Shown: positions 21,324 to 28,965 of the stretch, one piece after another
How positions within the stretch are numbered: position 1 is the stretch's first letter
Layout: the number at the start of each line of letters is the position of its first letter
Origin: Curtobacterium sp. 'Ferrero'
Lineage (GTDB): Bacteria > Actinomycetota > Actinomycetes > Actinomycetales > Microbacteriaceae
Length of the DNA stretch: 39,167 bases
Assembly: GCF_002412165.1 (NCBI RefSeq)
Contig: NZ_NXIA01000023.1
Location: 1-39,167 of the forward strand
Direction of reading: 5' to 3'
Program-made: the position numbers and the translations under genes
The notes under the pieces: model-generated
Database searches by the model: none
What the model saw: only the letters and a program-made list of their open reading frames with translations
Told to the model about the DNA's origin: nothing

Positions 21324-22361
21324 ATGACCTCCACTGCAGAGCGGGTGTCCGGTCCGGCTCCGGCCGGGCCGGACACCCGGCGTGGCGGCCCGCGCCGGGG
21401 CCGGTCAGCCGGGGCCGGTCCGTCGGGCAGCGGTTCGGCGGGCGGTCGCGGGGTCCGGCGTCGCTCGGTGACCGCCTCCCGTGCACCGCTCGTGCTCCTC
21501 GCGCCGGCGGCGGTCCTGCTCCTCGCGCTCGTCGTCTACCCGCTCGTCCGGCTGCTCGTCATCTCGTTCCAGGACTACGGCCTCCGGGCGATCTTCACCG
21601 GGCAGGCCGGGTTCGCCGGGCTGGCGAACTACACGAACGTCCTGACCGACGCGAGCTTCTGGCCGGTCATCCTCCGGACGGTGCTCGTCACCGGGGCGAT
21701 GGTGCTCGGCACGATCGGCATCGGGATGGCCGTCTCGCAGCTGCTCACCCGGCTCGGCGTCGTGATGCGCACGGTCGTGAGCGTCGTGCTCGTGCTCGCG
21801 TGGGCGATGCCGAACGTCGCCTCGAGCCTCGTCTGGCAATGGCTGTTCCAGCCGTTCTACGGCGTGCTGAACTGGCTCATCACCCAGCTCGGGGTGTTCG
21901 GCGACCACACGCAGGACAACTGGGCCTCGACGCCCGGGCAGGCCCTCGCGATCGTGCTCTCCCTCGTCATCTGGCAGGCCGTGCCGTTCGTGGCGCTCAC
22001 GCTCTACGCGGCGCAGTCGCAGATCGCGCCGGAGTACTACGAGGCCGGCGCGCTCGACGGGGCGTCCGCGTGGGCGATGTACCGGGCGATCACGCTGCCG
22101 GCCCTCGTGCCGACGCTCCTCCTCGTCACGATCCTCTCGGTGATCTGGGACTTCAACGTGTTCAACCAGATCTGGCTGCTCACGAAGGGCGGCCCGGAGG
22201 ACACGACGCTCACGCTGGGCATCTGGACCTTCGTGAAGTCCTTCGTGTCGAACGCCTACGGCCAGGGTGCCGCGATCGCCGTCATCTCGACGGTGATCCT
22301 CGGCGCACTCACCAGCTACTACATCCGCCGACTCGTCCGCAGCGGGGAGGAAGACCTGTGA
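21324..22361 (+). CDS. Sugar ABC transporter permease (MalF-type)
   Basis: The protein has 345 residues and is an inner-membrane subunit of a carbohydrate-uptake ABC importer. A disordered Gly/Arg/Ser-rich cytosolic tail (about 1-50) precedes six membrane helices. The EAA loop that docks the ATPase reads YYEAGALDGASAWAMYRAITLPAL. The gene starts 3 nt after the binding-protein gene and overlaps the next gene by 4 nt (GTGA), so translation is coupled. Confidence 0.93.
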   Translation: MTSTAERVSGPAPAGPDTRRGGPRRGRSAGAGPSGSGSAGGRGVRRRSVTASRAPLVLLAPAAVLLLALVVYPLVRLLVISFQDYGLRAIFTGQAGFAGLANYTNVLTDASFWPVILRTVLVTGAMVLGTIGIGMAVSQLLTRLGVVMRTVVSVVLVLAWAMPNVASSLVWQWLFQPFYGVLNWLITQLGVFGDHTQDNWASTPGQALAIVLSLVIWQAVPFVALTLYAAQSQIAPEYYEAGALDGASAWAMYRAITLPALVPTLLLVTILSVIWDFNVFNQIWLLTKGGPEDTTLTLGIWTFVKSFVSNAYGQGAAIAVISTVILGALTSYYIRRLVRSGEEDL

Positions 22362-23287
22362 CCACGACCACGAGCACCACACCCGGGCTGACCGGGGTGA
22401 CCGCGTCCGAGGCGCAGCCCGACGTGGCGGACGGGACCCGCGCCTCCCGGGCGGTGCGCCGACGGCGGCGGAAGCCGCGCATCCTGGCGAACACGCTCGC
22501 GGTCGTGTTCTGCCTGGTCTGGGTGTTCCCGATCTACTGGATGGTGAACACCGCCTTCAAGCCCGCCGACGAGGTCACCACGCTGACGCCGATCTGGCTG
22601 CCGCTGCGGCCGACGCTCGAGAACTTCACCCGGGCGCTCACCCAGGCCGGCTTCCTCGTGTACCTGCGGAACTCGGCGATCGTCGTGCTCGCCGCGGTGC
22701 TGCTCTCGATCGTCGTCGGGTTCCTGGCCTCGGCGGCGCTGTCGCGGTTCCGGTTCCGCGGACGCCGGGGGATCCTCGTGGCGATCCTCTTCGTGCAGAT
22801 GATCCCGTCCGGGGCGCTGCTCATCCCGCTGTTCCTGTCGTTCCAGACGCTCGGGCTGCTCAACAGCTACATCGGGCTGATCCTGGCCTACGTGGCGAGC
22901 GTGCTGCCGTTCTCCATCTGGGTCATGCGCGGGTTCTTCGTGGCGGTGCCCGCCGAGATCGAGGAGGCGGCGAAGGTCGACGGGGCCGGGACCGTCCGGA
23001 TCCTGTGGAGCGTCCTGTTCCCGCTCGTGCTGCCGGGGGTCATCGCCACGAGCGTGTTCGCCTTCATCGCGGCGTGGAACGACTACCTGACGGCGTACGT
23101 CATGCTCAAGGACCAGGGGATGTACACGCTGCCGGTGTGGCTCGCCGGGTTCTCGACGAACAAGGGCACGGACTTCGGGGGACTCATGGCGGCGTCGGTG
23201 CTGTTCTCGATCCCGGTGGTGGTGTTCTTCCTGATCGTGCAGCGGCGTCTGGTGAGCGGCATGACCGCGGGGGCCGTCAAGGGGTAG
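22358..23287 (+). CDS. Sugar ABC transporter permease (MalG-type)
   Basis: The protein has 309 residues and is the second inner-membrane subunit. A basic, Thr-rich N-tail precedes six helices. The EAA loop reads EIEEAAKVDGAGTVRILWSVLFPLVLPG. The GTG start overlaps the previous stop codon. The operon ends here with a hairpin and has no ATPase gene, so the importer must use a shared MsiK-type ATPase encoded elsewhere. Confidence 0.93.
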   Translation: MTTTTSTTPGLTGVTASEAQPDVADGTRASRAVRRRRRKPRILANTLAVVFCLVWVFPIYWMVNTAFKPADEVTTLTPIWLPLRPTLENFTRALTQAGFLVYLRNSAIVVLAAVLLSIVVGFLASAALSRFRFRGRRGILVAILFVQMIPSGALLIPLFLSFQTLGLLNSYIGLILAYVASVLPFSIWVMRGFFVAVPAEIEEAAKVDGAGTVRILWSVLFPLVLPGVIATSVFAFIAAWNDYLTAYVMLKDQGMYTLPVWLAGFSTNKGTDFGGLMAASVLFSIPVVVFFLIVQRRLVSGMTAGAVKG

Positions 23288-23300
23288 CGGGAGTCGCGGT

Positions 23301-23339
23301 CGAGCGCCCCGTCCTGCACTGCGCAGGGCGGGGCGCTCG
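23301..23339 (+). terminator. Terminator of the sugar ABC operon
   Basis: A 17-bp stem with one G-T wobble and the 5-nt loop ACTGC starts 14 nt after the stop codon. Confidence 0.8.
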
Positions 23340-23417
23340 TCCGCGCTCGGGCCCCGTTGTGCCGCTGCCGACGGCGGTCCTGGGCACGACGGCGGCCCCG
23401 GCCCCGGCGTCCGTGGT

Positions 23418-23542
23418 CGATCGGATTCCACGACAACGGCCCGGCCCCGACGTTGGTCGATCGAGGTTCCACGACTTGCCGCGGCCCCGACGTCGAGGTT
23501 CCACGACTTGCCGCGGCCCCGACGTCGAGGTTCCACAGGACG
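23418..23542. repeat. Tandem repeat patch upstream of the fru promoter
   Basis: Four head-to-tail units: a diverged 40-nt unit (23418-23457), a 36-nt unit (23458-23493), a 32-nt unit (23494-23525) and a 17-nt partial unit (23526-23542). The shared parts are TTCCACGAC followed by CGGCCCCGACGT; the second and third units are identical over 32 nt. Each contains the palindrome GCCGCGGC, and GACGTC forms at the junctions. The patch lies in a 433-nt stretch without genes (23288-23720), which otherwise holds the ABC terminator and the fru promoter. The function is unknown. Confidence 0.75.
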
Positions 23543-23636
23543 CCTCGTGTGGCGACCAGATGGCGAAATTTTGTAACCGGGACGATCGGGACGCGGATCG
23601 GGGCGGGGCACGGGTGCGAAATGCGTCTGCGTCTGC

Positions 23637-23700
23637 GTTGGTTTGGCAACGAAACAGTTGCGAACGTGTGGCTTTGCGGCGTACTGTTCCTGAAACCAAC
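23637..23700 (+). promoter_or_regulatory. fru operon promoter with flanking dyads
   Basis: The -35 TTGCGA (23658-23663) and the -10 TACTGT (23682-23687) are 18 nt apart. The perfect arms GTTGGTTT (23637-23644) and AAACCAAC (23693-23700) bracket the promoter. A second dyad GCAAC-N6-GTTGC (23647-23662) touches the -35 box. These are candidate operators for the DeoR-type regulator encoded just downstream. Confidence 0.6.
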
Positions 23701-23720
23701 GGGAACGAAGGAGTTCGGGC

Positions 23721-24509
23721 ATGTACGCAACCGAGCGGCAGGATGCCATCGCCGCGTCGCTGCAGTCGGCAGGGCGGGTCTCCGTCGCCGAGCTCGCCGA
23801 GCACTTCGACGTCACCACCGAGACCGTCCGCCGCGACCTCGACGCCCTCGAGTCCGCCGGCCTCCTGCGCCGGGTCCACGGCGGCGCCGTCCCCGTCGGC
23901 CGGTCGAGCATCGTCGAACTGACCGTCGCCGAGCGCGAGGGTCAGCACGGGGCCGCCAAGACGGCCATCGCCCGGGCCGCGATGCGCCTCGTCCCGCCGA
24001 CCTTCACCGGCTCCATCGCCGTCGACGCCGGCACGACCTGCGCCGCGGTCGCAGCCGAGCTGGCCCGGTGGGAGCCTGCCACCGCCGGCGCGACGATCAC
24101 GGTGATCACGAACTCCGTCCCGATCGCGGCGACCCTCCAGCACAGCGCCCACGTCGAGCTGCACCTGCTCGGCGGTCGGGTGCGCGGGGTGACCAGCGCA
24201 GCCGTCGGCACGGCGACCGTCGAGCAGATCGGCGCTCTCCGACCCGACATCGCCTTCGTCGGGACGAACGGGCTCTCGGCCGGGTTCGGGCTCAGCACAC
24301 CCGACGAGTACGAGGCCGCGGTCAAGGGCGCGTACGTCCTCGCCGCGCGCCGCAGCGTGGTCGTCGCCGACGCGGCCAAGCACGGGGTGGAGGCGCTCAT
24401 GCGCTTCGCCCGACTCGACGAGATCGACACCCTCGTCACCGACCAGGAGCCGCCGGCCGACCTCGCCGGGGCGCTCGCCGACGCCGACGTGGAGGTGGTC
24501 GTCGCATGA
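23721..24509 (+). CDS. fruR: DeoR-family regulator of the fructose operon
   Basis: The protein has 262 residues. It is a sugar-phosphate-responsive repressor, probably sensing fructose-1-phosphate. The N-terminal helix-turn-helix (residues 1-57) has VSVAELAEHFDVTTETVRRDLDALESAGLLRRVHGGA, the DeoR signature. The C-terminal sensor domain has DAGTTCAAVAAEL, TVITNSVPIAATL and FVGTNGLS. AAGGAG lies 8 nt before the ATG. The gene is first in the operon and its stop codon overlaps the fruK start (ATGA), so it should autoregulate. Confidence 0.9.
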   Translation: MYATERQDAIAASLQSAGRVSVAELAEHFDVTTETVRRDLDALESAGLLRRVHGGAVPVGRSSIVELTVAEREGQHGAAKTAIARAAMRLVPPTFTGSIAVDAGTTCAAVAAELARWEPATAGATITVITNSVPIAATLQHSAHVELHLLGGRVRGVTSAAVGTATVEQIGALRPDIAFVGTNGLSAGFGLSTPDEYEAAVKGAYVLAARRSVVVADAAKHGVEALMRFARLDEIDTLVTDQEPPADLAGALADADVEVVVA

Positions 24510-25534
24510 CCAACGCACACAGCACGCGCATCGTCACCGTCACCCCGAACCCCAGCCTCGACCGCACGATCGAGCTCGCCGGCGAGCTCCAGCGCGGTGC
24601 CGTCCAGCGCGCCACCCGCAGCACGGCCGAACCCGGCGGCAAGGGCGTCAACGTGTCCCGCGTCGTCGTCGCGAGCGGCGGCGACACCGTGGCCGTCCTG
24701 CCCGGTGACGACCTCGACCCGGTCCTGCTCGGGCTCGCGACGCGTGGCATCCCGACGGCCGCGATGCCGATCGGCGCCCCGCTCCGCTCGAACGTCACCG
24801 TCACCGAGCCGACCGGCACGACGACGAAGCTCAACGAACCCGGTCCCTCCCTCGCCGGGCGACTGGACGAGTTCGCGGCGCTCGTCGCGGACGCAGCCGG
24901 GCCCACCCCGACCGGCCCCGGAGCCCGCTGGGTGGTCCTCGCCGGCTCGCTGCCGCCGGGTCTGCCCGACGACGCGCTCGCCGTCCTGGTGCGCGCCGTC
25001 CGCGCCCGCCACGGCGACGACGTCCGGATCGCGGTCGACTCGTCCGGCGTCCCCTTCACCGCGCTGCTGCAGGCCGGGGAGCGGATCGACCTGGTGAAGC
25101 CGAACGCCGAGGAGCTCGCCGAGGTCGTCGGCGGCGACCCGGACGTCTACGAGCAGGACCTCGACGCGGCGGTCGTCGCGGCCGGACGGCTCCGTGCCCG
25201 CGGTGTCGACACCGTGCTCCTGACCCTCGGGAGCGCCGGCGCCGTCCTCGTCGGCGGCGAGGGCGCCTTCGCCGCCGCAGCACCGCGCATCGTCGCGCGC
25301 TCGACCGTCGGCGCGGGGGACTCCTCCCTCGCCGGGTACCTGCTCGCCGAGGTCGCGGGAGCGTCCCCGGCCGAGCGCCTCGCCCAGGCCGTCGCGACCG
25401 GGGCGGCAGCGGCCGCGCTCCCGGGCAGCGACGTCCCCGCGCTGGACCACACCGACCCCTCGGTGATCGAGGTCCGCACCCTCCAGACCGCCACCGCCGC
25501 GACGATGCCCGTCGGCGCACCGGAACCGGTCTGA
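24506..25534 (+). CDS. fruK: 1-phosphofructokinase
   Basis: The protein has 342 residues. It phosphorylates fructose-1-phosphate, the product of the PTS transporter, to fructose-1,6-bisphosphate in the cytosol. PfkB-family features are TPNPSLDRTI at the N-terminus, the GGKGVNVSRVV glycine motif (44-54), LAGSLPPG and the C-terminal STVGAGDSSLAG, with D272 as catalytic base. Its position between a DeoR regulator and FruA fixes the substrate over 6-phosphofructokinase or tagatose kinases. Confidence 0.93.
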   Translation: MTNAHSTRIVTVTPNPSLDRTIELAGELQRGAVQRATRSTAEPGGKGVNVSRVVVASGGDTVAVLPGDDLDPVLLGLATRGIPTAAMPIGAPLRSNVTVTEPTGTTTKLNEPGPSLAGRLDEFAALVADAAGPTPTGPGARWVVLAGSLPPGLPDDALAVLVRAVRARHGDDVRIAVDSSGVPFTALLQAGERIDLVKPNAEELAEVVGGDPDVYEQDLDAAVVAAGRLRARGVDTVLLTLGSAGAVLVGGEGAFAAAAPRIVARSTVGAGDSSLAGYLLAEVAGASPAERLAQAVATGAAAAALPGSDVPALDHTDPSVIEVRTLQTATAATMPVGAPEPV

Positions 25535-25597
25535 CCCCCACTCACCAAGAAACCAGCACGGCCAGCGCCCCCGGCGCCACTGCAAAGGAGCAACCCC

Positions 25598-27685
25598 ATG
25601 TCCGCAGACACGACGCAGCGCCTCATCAGCGCTGACCTCGTCGGCCTCGACGAGGACCTCGGTGCCACGTCGAGCGACGTCATCCGCGTCCTCGCCGGCC
25701 GCGTCGCCGCCACCGGCCGCGCGGCCGACGGAGCCGCCCTCGCCGACGACGCCATCAAGCGCGAAGCGAGCGTCGGAACGGGGGTCCCCGGCGGCATCGC
25801 GATCCCGCACGCCCGGTCCGCCTCGGTGTCGAGCCCGACCCTGGCGTTCTCCCGTCTCGCCCGGAAGGTGCCGTTCGGCGCACCGGACGGCGACGCGGAC
25901 ATCGTCTTCATGATCGCCGTGCCCGAGGGCGCCGACAAGGACCACCTCACGGTCCTGTCGACCCTCGCACGGGCCCTCATCCGCGAGGACTTCACCGCGG
26001 CACTCCGTGCAGCGGCCACCCCGCAGGAGATCGTCGACCTCGTGCAGCGCGAGGTCGGCGGCGAGGTCGCCGAAGCCGGTGTCGGGAACGCGAGCAGCGC
26101 CTCCCGTCCGGCGGCAGCCGAACCCAGCGCGCCCGCCGCGGCCGGCACGGGCGCGCGCAAGGTCCTGGTGGGCGTCACCGCCTGCCCGACCGGCATCGCG
26201 CACACCTACATGGCTGCCGACGCCCTCGTCGCCGCCGCGCAGCGCGCGGGCGCCGAGATGCACATCGAGACGCAGGGCTCCTCGCAGGTCGACCCGCTCG
26301 ACCCCGCGCTGATCGCACGCGCGGACGCCGTCGTCTTCGCGGTCGACGTCGACGTGCGCGACCGGGGACGCTTCGCGGGCAAGCCGCTCGTGTCCGGTCC
26401 GGTCAAGCGCGGCGTCGACGAGCCCGACAAGATGATCGCCGAGGCGCTCCGCGCAGCCGACGACCCGAACGCGGCGCGCGTGCAGGGCGGCGCGGCGACG
26501 GCGGCGGAGACCACGAAGCCCGACGAGCACTTCGGCCAGGCGCTCAAGCGGTGGCTGCTCACCGGTGTGAGCTACATGATCCCGTTCGTCGCGGGCGGCG
26601 GTCTGCTCATCGCGCTCGGCTTCCTGCTCTCCGGCTACGGCATCGCGCTCGCGCACGGTGACTCCGGCCAGAACAACGCCGTCTACACGCTGACGCACTA
26701 CACCCTCCTCAACCTCCCGCCCGAGGGGCTGGCGTACTACCTCGGCGCAGCGGCGTTCCAGATCGGCGGTGTGTCGCTCGGGTTCCTCGTGGCCGCGCTC
26801 GCCGGGTACATCGCGTACGCCATCGCCGACCGTCCGGGCATCGCCCCCGGCTTCGTCGCCGGTTCGATCGCCGTCTTCATGAACGCCGGGTTCCTCGGCG
26901 GCCTCGTCGGTGGTCTCATCGCCGGTGGTGCCGCGTACTGGATCGGGCGCATCCCGACCTGGCGCTGGCTCCGTGGTCTCATGCCCGTCGTGATCATCCC
27001 GCTCTTCGCGTCGATCATCGCCTCCGGGCTCATGCTCCTGGTGCTCGGCGGCCCGATCGCCTGGGTCATGACGCAGCTGACCAACTGGCTCAACTCGCTC
27101 AACGGCGCCTCGGCGATCCTCCTCGGCGTGATCCTCGGCCTGATGATGGCGTTCGACCTCGGTGGCCCGGTCAACAAGGTGGCGTACTCGTTCGCGGTCG
27201 CCGGTCTCGGTGCCGGGACGGCCACCAACGTCGTGCCCTTCGAGATCATGGCCGCGGTCATGGCCGCCGGCATGGTGCCGCCGCTCGCACTCGCCCTCGC
27301 GTCGACCGTGCTCTACCGCAAGGGCTTCACCAAGCCGGAGCGTGAGAACGGCAAGGCCGCGTGGCTGCTCGGCGCCTCCTTCATCTCCGAGGGGGCGATC
27401 CCGTTCGCCGCGGCCGACCCGCTGCGGGTCATCCCGGCGTCGATGGTCGGTGCCGCGGTCACCGGTGCGATCTCGATGGCGGCCGGCGTCACCTCGCGCG
27501 CCCCGCACGGCGGCATCTTCGTCTTCTTCGCCATCGGCGACGTCGCGATGTTCATCGTCGCGATCCTGGTCGGGATGGTCGTGTCCGCCCTCGTCCTGGT
27601 CGGTCTGAAGAAGTGGGTGCGGAAGGCGGACGCTCCGGAGCCGACCGTCGTCAACGCCGACGAGCGGGTCGCGGTGGCCGCCTGA
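25598..27685 (+). CDS. fruA: Fructose PTS transporter EIIABC
   Basis: The protein has 695 residues and imports fructose with phosphorylation at C1. Domain order is IIA-IIB-IIC. The IIA domain (1-150) has its phosphorylated H71 in GIAIPHARS. An Ala/Pro-rich linker precedes IIB (about 187-290), with C196 in GVTACPTGIAHTYMAA. IIC (about 310-680) has about nine membrane segments, including PFVAGGGLLIALGF and AFDLGGPVNKVAYSF. AAAGGAG precedes the ATG. No ptsH or ptsI gene is adjacent, so HPr and EI come from elsewhere. Confidence 0.96.
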   Translation: MSADTTQRLISADLVGLDEDLGATSSDVIRVLAGRVAATGRAADGAALADDAIKREASVGTGVPGGIAIPHARSASVSSPTLAFSRLARKVPFGAPDGDADIVFMIAVPEGADKDHLTVLSTLARALIREDFTAALRAAATPQEIVDLVQREVGGEVAEAGVGNASSASRPAAAEPSAPAAAGTGARKVLVGVTACPTGIAHTYMAADALVAAAQRAGAEMHIETQGSSQVDPLDPALIARADAVVFAVDVDVRDRGRFAGKPLVSGPVKRGVDEPDKMIAEALRAADDPNAARVQGGAATAAETTKPDEHFGQALKRWLLTGVSYMIPFVAGGGLLIALGFLLSGYGIALAHGDSGQNNAVYTLTHYTLLNLPPEGLAYYLGAAAFQIGGVSLGFLVAALAGYIAYAIADRPGIAPGFVAGSIAVFMNAGFLGGLVGGLIAGGAAYWIGRIPTWRWLRGLMPVVIIPLFASIIASGLMLLVLGGPIAWVMTQLTNWLNSLNGASAILLGVILGLMMAFDLGGPVNKVAYSFAVAGLGAGTATNVVPFEIMAAVMAAGMVPPLALALASTVLYRKGFTKPERENGKAAWLLGASFISEGAIPFAAADPLRVIPASMVGAAVTGAISMAAGVTSRAPHGGIFVFFAIGDVAMFIVAILVGMVVSALVLVGLKKWVRKADAPEPTVVNADERVAVAA

Positions 27686-27711
27686 TCAGCTGACGCGTTG
27701 CGTCACCACGT

Positions 27712-27759
27712 GACGGACGGGAGGCACGGTGCCAGCTGGCACCGTGCCTCCCGTCCGTC
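27712..27759. repeat. Family 2 hairpin: 48-nt perfect palindrome after fruA
   Basis: Two exact 24-nt arms meet at the centre AG/CT, with no loop base. The core GGACGGGAGGC/GCCTCCCGTCC recurs at 37374-37415, and one side of it recurs at 34841-34854. It lies 26 nt after the fruA stop codon and 73 nt after the end of the convergent dehydratase gene, so it can terminate both. Smaller dyads (TGACGC-N3-GCGTCA) precede it. Confidence 0.85.
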
Positions 27760-27832
27760 CTGCGGTCGCGTTGGTCGTCGCGTCGCGTCGCGTCGAGGCG
27801 CGGCGTCGGTCCTGCGGTCGACCGGCCTCGGA

Positions 27833-28876
27833 TCAGGCCGCCATCGCGAGCTCGATCGGCGCCGTCCGCACGTCGGCCTCGACGTCGAGCTCGCTCGGCG
27901 CCAGCGGCGGCACCGTCGCGTGCGAGATCTTCGGGTGCACCGGGCGGCGCTCGGTCTCACCCGAGCCGATCAGTTCCTCGTGCAGCTTCTCGCCGGGGCG
28001 CAGGCCCGTGAACACGATGTCGGACGTTCCGCCGAGCACGTCGATCATGCGGGTGGCGACGTCGAGGATCCGCACGGGCTCGCCCATGTCGAGCACGAGG
28101 ACCTCGCCCGGCTCGGCGATCGCGGCCGCCTGGATGACGAGGTGGCAGGCCTCCGGGATCGTCATGAAGTAGCGGGTGGCGTCAGGGTGCGTGACCGTGA
28201 CCGGGCGGCCGGCGCGGATCAGCTCGGCGAACAGCGGGATCATCGAACCCCGACTGCCGAGCACGTTGCCGAAGCGGACCGAGACGTAGCGGCGGCCGGT
28301 CTCGGCGGCGGTCCACGCGGTGAGTCGCTCGGCGATGCGCTTCGTGAACCCGAGGACGCTCGTGGGGTTCGCGGCCTTGTCGGTCGAGATGTTCACCAGC
28401 ACGGGCACGTCGGCCGCGACCGCCGCGGCCAGCACGTTGCGGGTGCCGAGGACGTTGGTCTTCCACGCCTCGTCCGGGTACTGCTCGAGCATCGGGAGGT
28501 GCTTGAGCGCGGCCGCGTGGAAGACGACGTCCGGGCGGCGCACCCGCATCACGCGCTCGATCGCGTCGGCGTCGCGGATGTCGGCGAGGACCACGTCGCT
28601 CGTGTCGAGCAGCCCGTGCCCCGAGACCGACACCTGGACCTGCTGCAGTGCGGTCTCGTCGCGGTCGAGCATGATCACCTCGCTGGGCTCCAGCGCCGCG
28701 AGCTGCCGGCAGAGCTCGCTGCCGATCGAACCTCCGGCGCCGGTCACGAGGACCCGCTTGCCACGGACGAGGCCGTCGACCTGGGAGAGGTCGGGTGTCG
28801 TCGGGCGGATGCCGATGAGGTCGTGGAGGTCGAGACCGTCGATGTCGGACGCGGTTCGGGGCGTGGGGTCGGACAT
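27833..28876 (-). CDS. CapD-like nucleotide-sugar 4,6-dehydratase (soluble SDR)
   Basis: The protein has 347 residues. It is an extended short-chain dehydrogenase of the polysaccharide biosynthesis CapD/FlaA1 group, likely acting on a UDP- or dTDP-sugar with NAD(P). The Rossmann motif GAGGSIG spans 46-52. The catalytic STDKAANP has T165, D166 and K167, and RFGNVLGSRGSMIPLF follows. The N-terminal membrane domain of long family members is missing. The residue at the position of the catalytic Tyr (PseB) or Met (PglF) appears to be Leu175, which may alter the chemistry. GAGGAG precedes the ATG. No glycosyltransferases are nearby, so it is an orphan. Confidence 0.82.
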   Translation of the reverse strand: MSDPTPRTASDIDGLDLHDLIGIRPTTPDLSQVDGLVRGKRVLVTGAGGSIGSELCRQLAALEPSEVIMLDRDETALQQVQVSVSGHGLLDTSDVVLADIRDADAIERVMRVRRPDVVFHAAALKHLPMLEQYPDEAWKTNVLGTRNVLAAAVAADVPVLVNISTDKAANPTSVLGFTKRIAERLTAWTAAETGRRYVSVRFGNVLGSRGSMIPLFAELIRAGRPVTVTHPDATRYFMTIPEACHLVIQAAAIAEPGEVLVLDMGEPVRILDVATRMIDVLGGTSDIVFTGLRPGEKLHEELIGSGETERRPVHPKISHATVPPLAPSELDVEADVRTAPIELAMAA

Positions 28877-28909
28877 GGCGCTCCTCAGGATGATCGTGGA
28901 CGTCCCTCC

Positions 28910-28938
28910 ATCCTACCGTCGTGAATGTGAAATAACAA
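28910..28938 (-). promoter_or_regulatory. Promoter of the dehydratase gene
   Basis: On the minus strand, the -35 TTGTTA (28938-28933) and the -10 TAGGAT (28915-28910) are exactly 17 nt apart, in an AT-rich pocket between the GH20 gene and this gene. The dehydratase is therefore probably transcribed on its own. Confidence 0.65.
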
Positions 28939-28965
28939 TATCGACGGCGTGGTGATCCCAGGGAG

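Noticed and set aside
23458..23542. Possible CRISPR array
   Set aside because: Units follow each other directly without unique spacers, there are fewer than four, and no cas gene is in the window.
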